A DNA stretch of 20,800 nt from a virus: positions 1-20,800 of IMG/VR virus record IMGVR_UViG_3300030451_006521. One strand, given 5' to 3'. Shown piece after piece: positions 16,545 through 20,800 of this stretch; the stretch's first letter is position 1; each line of letters begins with the position of its first letter. The notes below the pieces were generated by a model. The model did not search any database, was not told the origin of the DNA, and saw nothing but the letters and a program-made list of their open reading frames with translations. A program made the translations under genes and the position numbers.

Positions 16545-16647
16545 TACAATTTTGTATTAATTGATGTCATCAATCATACTTTAAATAGTATTTTGCTTTT
16601 CAAAAGGATATTCAGGAACTAAGAAAAACAGCATATCATATCCTGAA
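16545..16647 (-). promoter_or_regulatory. Cluster of inverted repeats in the sheath gene leader
   Basis: Between the gp15-like stop and the sheath start lie four dyads in a row. They are TACAA/TTGTA (16545-16556), the 15-base palindrome ATTGATG-T-CATCAAT (16560-16574), ATACT/AGTAT (16576-16591), and TTCAGGA/TCCTGAA with a 23-base loop (16611-16647). None is followed by a convincing T-tract in the transcribed direction. Likely roles are mRNA structure, a weak terminator for the gp15 message, or protein-binding sites. AT-rich DNA gives short dyads by chance, so only the 15-base palindrome and the 7-bp outer stem carry much weight. Confidence 0.4.
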
Positions 16648-16652
16648 CTGTC

Positions 16653-17519
16653 TTAAAAGTCGATGAAACCACTTGGCAACGTGGATTCTTTAGGAAAAAC
16701 GTATTCTACAACATTCTCGTCAACACGAACAATCGGGCGATTATCATTAGGGCCCTCACCAATTAAATACCCTAAAACTCTTATAGATATTTCAGTATTA
16801 AACTCTCTTAAGTCTTCACCAAGATTAGCTAAGTTATTGTTATGTGTAAAGTTTTGATCAATAAAAACTTCATAAATATGTCCATTTCTATTTAAAGCAA
16901 AAGCGTTAATTTGTCCTGTGCGAGCTATAAACGGCGTTAACAATTCATTCATGCTTTGTTGATATTCAGTCTTAAGTTTGATTTTATATTCAACGTTAAC
17001 ATATACAGGTATTGGTACCGACAAGGTTCGAATTACTATTTTTTTGTTATTTCCAGGATAAAATTGTTGTTTTTTGCCGCTGGTATTTGTTCTAGTTCCT
17101 GAAGCAATAGCAAAATTTTGAGTTTTATCGGGCACAATCTGTTTTGCAATCACAAAACGCCCAGATCTGCCATTCTTATCTACAGAGAATGTGTGTGCTT
17201 GAAATGAACCTTTTTGCTCAGGATTTTTAACAATATTAGTCCTTTCAATACTTATCAAAGGTAGTTTCAATGTGTTATTTTCGTCCCGCAAGTCTCTTTC
17301 ATTTTTAATTTGATAAGCTCTTTCTGGAACTTGCCACAACACTGGTACTTGAACTCTTCCTTCGTTTGTGTTACAAAATAAATTTAGATCTTTTTTTAAC
17401 CATGAAGTAATTGTATAATCAATGTCTTCAATGGTCGAGGAAAACATACCAATCTCTTGAAGAGTAAACTCACTCGACCCTTCTGGCAGTAACGCAAAAT
17501 CAAAATTATCAGGAAGCAT
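16653..17519 (-). CDS. 15: Tail sheath stabilizer / tail completion protein (gp15-like)
   Basis: A 288-aa protein read from the ATG at 17519. The frame extends upstream to a TTG at 17585, but that part lies inside the gp14-like gene. The 17519 ATG has AAAGGG about nine bases upstream and overlaps the gp14-like gene by only 11 bases. Seen: an N-terminal hydrophobic/beta start, a VQVPVLWQVPERAYQ strand and turn, PVYVNVEYKIKLKTEYQQSM with a following helix, and a late strand EISIRVLGYLIGEGPND. These match in order the T4 gp15 layout (interface strand, the YELSIFTRYEDD-type helix, the final strand). T4 gp15 is 272 aa and caps the tail as a hexamer that joins the neck. Its place after gp13-like and gp14-like genes is the T4 order. 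Confidence 0.78.
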   Translation of the reverse strand: MLPDNFDFALLPEGSSEFTLQEIGMFSSTIEDIDYTITSWLKKDLNLFCNTNEGRVQVPVLWQVPERAYQIKNERDLRDENNTLKLPLISIERTNIVKNPEQKGSFQAHTFSVDKNGRSGRFVIAKQIVPDKTQNFAIASGTRTNTSGKKQQFYPGNNKKIVIRTLSVPIPVYVNVEYKIKLKTEYQQSMNELLTPFIARTGQINAFALNRNGHIYEVFIDQNFTHNNNLANLGEDLREFNTEISIRVLGYLIGEGPNDNRPIVRVDENVVEYVFPKESTLPSGFIDF

Positions 17520-17997
17520 CAAATAAACCCTTTCTTGCGCGTCTGCATGTAGCAGAAATCTCAAAAGTTTGATCAACTTGGCCAAACAATTTGCGAGGCT
17601 GTGATAGTTTTACTATCTCATAATAAATATCGCCATATAATATAAAATCACCCTCACGAACATAAGAGTCTTGATCTTCTTCTAAGCGACGTTTATGAAA
17701 ATTGACTGTGATTTGAGAAACTTTATCAATTCCAAATCCCTCCAAATAATTTGTTGACTCTTCATTGAATGTTATCAAAGCGTACACGCGAATAGGAGAC
17801 AGAAATGTTTTATTAATTGCTTCACCGTACATATCATGAAAATTGGTCGTTTCCATGTCAATTGGATAATACAAGATTTGTTGTCCAATTACTTTTTCAA
17901 CAAGCTCGTCATTTACTTGCTTTACAAGATCGCGTTCTTTTTTACCTAAAAAAAGCGGTGGTGGTGGCGCTGCTGGTTTTTTCCATTCATCACCCAT
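17509..17997 (-). CDS. 14: Neck protein (gp14-like)
   Basis: A 162-aa protein. A Pro-rich start (8-14) leads into LFLGKKERDLVKQVNDELVE, then GQQILYYPID, HDMYGEAINKTF (54-65), and a beta section ending in the YEIVKLSQP and FEISATCRR strands. The phrase 'Y-[LP]-x-D/N ... D-x-(F/Y)-G-E-A' followed by beta strands is characteristic of neck proteins of this type. T4 gp14 is 256 aa, so this is a trimmed form. With gp13 it closes the filled head and receives the tail. The ATG at 17997 lies five bases after the gp13-like stop, and the GGGGTG ribosome site overlaps that stop. Confidence 0.75.
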   Translation of the reverse strand: MGDEWKKPAAPPPPLFLGKKERDLVKQVNDELVEKVIGQQILYYPIDMETTNFHDMYGEAINKTFLSPIRVYALITFNEESTNYLEGFGIDKVSQITVNFHKRRLEEDQDSYVREGDFILYGDIYYEIVKLSQPRKLFGQVDQTFEISATCRRARKGLFDAS

Positions 17998-18002
17998 TTA
18001 TA

Positions 18003-19274
18003 TCACCCCACATAAATTCCAAGAGGACTAATTTTAAGAACATTTGTTGAAGCATCAGAGAGTTCTTGATCTTTCTTAGCCAATTCAGGATATTCAACCT
18101 CTTTAAGCATTTCAGTTAGCTTATCTCTTAATTGTTGTTGTTCATCTTTAGCTTGTGATAAAAGTTCACTGTGATTAAGTGTAACACTTTCGCCTGGAAT
18201 CGGCATTGTTGTAAATTTGCCGCGAATTTGTCCCAACATTTCCTTACACAATGCCAAAGAGTATTTTCTAATCCATTGCTGTCCCATAGAGTTAATGTTT
18301 GTAAATGGAATATTATCAAATGGAACGGTATTAATATTATTTACGCCCTCAACACCAGAATTATATGAACCTGTTTCAAACGGCTGTAAATCAATATAAA
18401 ATCTAAACCATATTTCATCTTGCAAGTGGCTAAAACCAAAATTAGACGGGGTTGGATACAATCTTAGGTGGTTATCTAATAATTCATACGAATAATGAGA
18501 AGTTCTTGTGTAAATTGAATCTTCATACATAATAGCTTGCATTTTATTTTGCCATGTGGGAATAACTTCAAAAGTTGAATCATCAGCAAACTGTCCATAA
18601 GTTGAATAATTTCCAACAACACCAACACCCCCATAATAGCCATAAAACCGCCACATAGCGCGAGGTGAGCGATAAAAAACTTTTGTAACTCTTACTTTGC
18701 TATCGTTAACTTTGCCTGCATATGGAACAGCGCGGCCATCTTGATCAACTCCTGACTCTGAAGCGCTTTGGATTATGCTTTGTAAATCATAATCTTGTTG
18801 TTCTTTTACAATATTAAATGATGCGGAATACTGTGGAGTCACACCACCGATACCAGCGGCAGTTGCGGCGCCATCGCCAACTCGCTGGGAGTATCCTAAA
18901 CTAAATCTTGGATATTTGATATTGCTACCAGATGGGCCACTTTTCAAATCGCCCTTGTGGTTAAATGTTCCAGTAGCAGAACCCAAAACAGTAGAAAGAA
19001 CATTTTTTCCTTGATGCATATTAACAATATATGAATATTCTAATACTGCTTCTTCATATGAGGCATATACATTTGCTGGTGTAATTTCAATGTCTACAAC
19101 ATCGCCACCAAGTTTTTTATAGACATATGCCACTTGGGCTGATGCGCCGCTGAGAAAATCTGCTGAACCAGTATAAGTGCCGATTGGGCACGCTGCAGCT
19201 ACTAATGCTGCACTACCTGTTGACGTCAGTACAATGGCGCTTGTTTGTGAGGTTGGGGAAAGGTTTGTTGGCAT
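18003..19274 (-). CDS. 13: Neck protein (gp13-like)
   Basis: A 423-aa protein. After a low-complexity Ser/Thr/Ala N-terminus (1-45) comes VVDIEITPANVYASYEEAVL (59-78), the strand and helix typical of head-tail connector proteins. A long Gly/Tyr-rich insertion (about 115-260) contains YGYYGGVGVVGNYSTYG. The conserved end is WIRKYSLALCKEMLGQIRGK followed by PIPG (334-361), then a Gln/Lys/Glu-rich helix (375-410). T4 gp13 is 309 aa, so the insertion accounts for the extra length. The ATG at 19274 has the strongest ribosome site in the window, TAGGAGG, eight bases upstream; another ATG four bases earlier is out of frame. It heads the neck gene group, 40 bases after a terminator. Confidence 0.75.
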   Translation of the reverse strand: MPTNLSPTSQTSAIVLTSTGSAALVAAACPIGTYTGSADFLSGASAQVAYVYKKLGGDVVDIEITPANVYASYEEAVLEYSYIVNMHQGKNVLSTVLGSATGTFNHKGDLKSGPSGSNIKYPRFSLGYSQRVGDGAATAAGIGGVTPQYSASFNIVKEQQDYDLQSIIQSASESGVDQDGRAVPYAGKVNDSKVRVTKVFYRSPRAMWRFYGYYGGVGVVGNYSTYGQFADDSTFEVIPTWQNKMQAIMYEDSIYTRTSHYSYELLDNHLRLYPTPSNFGFSHLQDEIWFRFYIDLQPFETGSYNSGVEGVNNINTVPFDNIPFTNINSMGQQWIRKYSLALCKEMLGQIRGKFTTMPIPGESVTLNHSELLSQAKDEQQQLRDKLTEMLKEVEYPELAKKDQELSDASTNVLKISPLGIYVG

Positions 19275-19313
19275 GCATGTGGCCTCCTAAACATAAATAG
19301 TAAACCATTAAAC

Positions 19314-19343
19314 AAAACCCCCACGGATAGCGAAGGGGTTTTT
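19314..19343 (-). terminator. Bidirectional terminator hairpin after the lysine-rich gene
   Basis: On the minus strand AAAACCCC and GGGGTTTT pair around a 13-base loop, giving an 8-bp stem that ends in TTTT. The same sequence has a T-run on the plus strand. It lies 18 bases after the lysine-rich gene and 40 bases before the gp13-like start. Confidence 0.75.
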
Positions 19344-19360
19344 GAATTAATTAAATTATG

Positions 19361-19564
19361 TCATTTTTTGGTGGTTTTTTTAGCAGTCTTTTTGTCTACT
19401 TTTGGTGCCACTTTTTTCTCAACCTTTGGTGCAGGCTTTTTATCAACTTTAGGTTCAACCTTTTTTTCTACTTTTTTTGGTTGACTTTTTGTTTCCGCAG
19501 CGACTGCTGCAGCTTTTTGTGCACGAAGGCGATTTTTAAACATCAATCTTCTACGGGGATTCAT
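19361..19564 (-). CDS. Small lysine-rich, histone-H1-like protein
   Basis: A 67-aa, extremely basic protein. The first 30 residues form an Arg/Lys-rich helix (MNPRRRLMFKNRLRAQKAAA). The rest is a degenerate repeat of the form K-V-(E/D)-K-K-(V/P)-x-P, seen four times between residues 31 and 58, ending in KKTAKKTTKK. This resembles the Lys/Ala/Pro tails of histone H1 and of bacterial H1-like proteins, which bind DNA without a fixed fold. It lies between a capsid-region gene and the neck genes, so DNA packing inside the head or a prohead core role (as for T4 gp67/gp68) is plausible but unproven. The ribosome site AAGGAGAG is strong. Terminators flank it on both sides, so it may be expressed as its own unit. 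Confidence 0.8.
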   Translation of the reverse strand: MNPRRRLMFKNRLRAQKAAAVAAETKSQPKKVEKKVEPKVDKKPAPKVEKKVAPKVDKKTAKKTTKK

Positions 19565-19663
19565 AATACTCTCCTTATAGCTTATAAGTATCTTTGGTAA
19601 TTAGTTTTAAAAACCAAAAATCTCAAAAAATTGGCGGCGAAAAATTTTGACAGATCTACTTTT

Positions 19664-19698
19664 TTTAAAAAACTCCCTCAACACAAAGTGAAGAGGGA
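19664..19698 (-). terminator. Terminator after the 166-aa virion protein gene
   Basis: On the minus strand TCCCTC and GAGGGA pair around an inner CAC/GTG stem, and the hairpin is followed by G and six T. It lies 13 bases after the stop of the 166-aa gene. Confidence 0.75.
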
Positions 19699-19710
19699 AT
19701 AAGTTTTATA

Positions 19711-20211
19711 CTATGCAGTGAATGCACTGATGTGAACAACATCAGAAACTGCTTCAACAATGTGGTAAAAATTACCATCTGAGACAAGGTGAATTGTGCT
19801 ACCGATTTTAGATGCATCACCAAAACCAAGTTTTTGGTTTGAATGTGCAACTACGTTAGCGATTGCAGATGCTGCTAACTTTTTAAGCATACCTCTAATA
19901 CCAGTGCTAATTTGCGAATCTAATAAAATCTCAGTATTAGCGTGACTGTCTGCAGACAAAATAACAGTAAACTCTAAACCAGCAGTTGTTGGTGCTGGTA
20001 AGTGAATTGTGTGATTTCCTTCTGCGCTACCATCAACAAAAATTATTTTACCAGAATCTGCAGTTGTAAGTGTATCAGTCCCTGCGTCACACGTAATAGT
20101 CTTCACACCTCTGTGCAAACCATTAAATTGTGTGCTAGTCATGTCTAATTCTCGTTTTAATCCTTCAAGTAATTTTTGAGTTCTCTTTAATCCTACTCTT
20201 TTGCTTCCCAT
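19711..20211 (-). CDS. Putative capsid-associated or decoration-type virion protein
   Basis: A 166-aa protein. A basic helical start (1-24) is followed by a beta-rich domain with TLTTADSGKIIFVDGSAEG (47-65), an HTIHLPAPTTAGLEFTVIL strand pair (67-85), a TGIRG turn and a closing GSTIHLVSDGNFYHIVEA section. The pattern 'LT..DSGK..F.D....TI.LP....GL.F...L' is common in phage virion proteins of decoration or fibre type. I do not recognise a specific family. It follows the major capsid gene, separated by a terminator, and has its own strong GGAGGG ribosome site eight bases before the ATG. A head decoration or fibre-base role is inferred. It has no cysteines apart from one at 41. Confidence 0.7.
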   Translation of the reverse strand: MGSKRVGLKRTQKLLEGLKRELDMTSTQFNGLHRGVKTITCDAGTDTLTTADSGKIIFVDGSAEGNHTIHLPAPTTAGLEFTVILSADSHANTEILLDSQISTGIRGMLKKLAASAIANVVAHSNQKLGFGDASKIGSTIHLVSDGNFYHIVEAVSDVVHISAFTA

Positions 20212-20253
20212 GTTTGAAACCCTCCATTTATAATCATGTCAAAAACATATTGC

Positions 20254-20270
20254 TAGCCATTTTGTGGCTA
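20254..20270 (-). other. Short hairpin upstream of the 166-aa gene
   Basis: TAGCCA and TGGCTA form a 6-bp stem with a 5-base loop in the 83-base gap between the capsid terminator and the next start codon. A run of five T appears eight bases later in the transcribed direction, too far for a good terminator. It may be part of a leader structure. Confidence 0.35.
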
Positions 20271-20294
20271 TACCATAAGTAGTTTTTTACATAG

Positions 20295-20330
20295 AAAAAG
20301 CCCCTCTGCATATATGCAGAGAGGCTTTTT
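20295..20330 (-). terminator. Strong terminator after the major capsid gene
   Basis: The minus strand carries an almost perfect dyad, AAAAAGCC then a CTCTGCATA/TATGCAGAG palindrome then GGCTTTTT, with one T-G wobble. It gives a long stem with a tiny loop and ends in five T. It can work in both directions. It lies 24 bases after the capsid stop, as expected for isolating a very highly expressed gene. Confidence 0.9.
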
Positions 20331-20354
20331 AATTAGGCAATCTATTTAGCTAAA

Positions 20355-20800
20355 TCAGCTACCAGATTCACCCAACAGACCACGCACAACGACTAATCCG
20401 TACATATCTGGACGAACCATCTTCTTCGCGTAACGGGTCATAACGCCCTTACGTGGCACGAAGTCTTCAGGTCCGAAGATCGTAGGAGTAGTTTGCAGTG
20501 GCACATATGGTGCGTACACGTAACCGCTTTCAAGGAAAGAGTTACCACGACGTCCAACAAGAATCACGTTGCGAAGGAAGTATGGGTCAACAATAACGTC
20601 AAACTTCTTGCTCAGTGAACCAACTTGAACTGCTCCAATGGAACCAGTTTCATCGTCGTGTGTGACAGATGCACGGAATCCAGCGGTGAACTCAAGGATG
20701 TTTGCTGTTTCAGGTCCGCAGACAACGAAATTAGCACCACCACGCAGAGTCTTACGGTGAATTTGTGCAGACACATCGTTGATAGTTTCAACAAGAGTCT
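20355..20800 (-). CDS. 23: Major capsid protein, C-terminal part (gp23-like; 5' end beyond window)
   Basis: The frame is open to the right edge; 147 residues and the stop are visible. The correct reading continues upstream as TLVETINDVSAQIHRKT, so an apparent start at a GTG inside it is not the true one. Seen: the conserved GANFVVCGPETANILE, then KKFDVIVDPYFLRNVILVG, ESGYVYAPYVPLQ, and the end motif GVMTRYAKKMVRPDMYG. These are hallmarks of the T4 gp23 C-terminal HK97-fold section (the strand and loop region ending just before the 521-residue T4 terminus). It builds the hexamers of the head. Codon use here is more GC-rich than in the left part of the window, fitting high expression. The preceding T4 head genes (20, 21, 22) are expected beyond the right edge. 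Confidence 0.95.
   Translation of the reverse strand, partial: TLVETINDVSAQIHRKTLRGGANFVVCGPETANILEFTAGFRASVTHDDETGSIGAVQVGSLSKKFDVIVDPYFLRNVILVGRRGNSFLESGYVYAPYVPLQTTPTIFGPEDFVPRKGVMTRYAKKMVRPDMYGLVVVRGLLGESGS

Noticed and set aside
17520-17585. Upstream TTG start for the gp15-like gene
   Set aside because: It lies inside the gp14-like gene. The ATG at 17519 has AAAGGG at good spacing and leaves only an 11-base overlap.
19361-19520. DNA repeat in the lysine-rich gene as a mobile or regulatory repeat
   Set aside because: The repetition follows the codons of the K-V-(E/D)-K-K peptide repeat and is explained by the protein.
20225-20232. TATAAATG upstream of the 166-aa gene as a T4 late promoter
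   Set aside because: It matches seven of eight bases, but the start point would fall in or after the ribosome site, removing it from the message. TATAAATG at the gp14-like start (about 17995-18002) is also simply part of its start codon context.
20612-20794. A 60-codon minus-strand frame over the capsid gene
   Set aside because: It is out of frame with the well-conserved gp23 sequence, which runs through to the window edge.
1-20800. CRISPR arrays, tRNA genes, insertion sequences, attachment sites
   Set aside because: No spaced direct repeats, cloverleaf sequences, transposase frames or integrase genes were seen.

Overview
The window is a late structural gene cluster of a T4-type contractile-tailed phage. 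The calls rest on protein motifs and on gene order. Every supported gene is on the minus strand, so transcription runs from high to low coordinates. Base composition is AT-rich and there is no sign of a bacterial chromosome: no tRNA, rRNA or housekeeping genes. A marine T4-like myovirus is a reasonable guess from the style of the proteins, but the host cannot be read from the sequence.

Right end, in transcription order. The 3' end of the major capsid protein gene (gp23-like, cut by the window edge) is followed by a strong terminator. Next come a 166-aa predicted beta-rich virion protein and a 67-aa lysine-rich, histone-H1-like protein, each followed by its own hairpin terminator. The neck and tail-completion genes follow (gp13-like, gp14-like, gp15-like), tightly packed. 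Then come an enlarged tail sheath gene (gp18-like, 980 aa) and the tail tube gene (gp19-like).

Middle. A gp26-like baseplate protein with two CxxC pairs is followed by a small gp51-like protein whose stop codon overlaps an intrinsic terminator. Then come the tape measure protein (886 aa), a gp48/gp54-like baseplate tube protein, a small LysM-like gp53-type wedge protein and a 1395-aa protein that looks like a giant baseplate hub component. The order 26-51-tape measure-48 follows the T4 late baseplate block (26, 51, 27, 28, 29, 48, 54), with 27 and 28 absent from that position.

Left end. The hub gene runs into a 421-aa protein of unknown function, then a compact family A DNA polymerase (389 aa, all core polymerase motifs, no room for a 3'-5' exonuclease domain). 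After that comes a previously unlisted reading frame, open to the left edge, whose layout resembles a divergent tubulin/FtsZ-like GTPase. These last genes are joined by overlaps or 1-base gaps, including an ATGA stop/start overlap, so they are probably translated together with the baseplate genes.

The virion genes together specify capsid, neck, sheath/tube and central baseplate. The unusual part is the left end, where a polymerase and a possible cytoskeletal protein are embedded in the virion operon. There is no gene-free stretch longer than about 150 bases.
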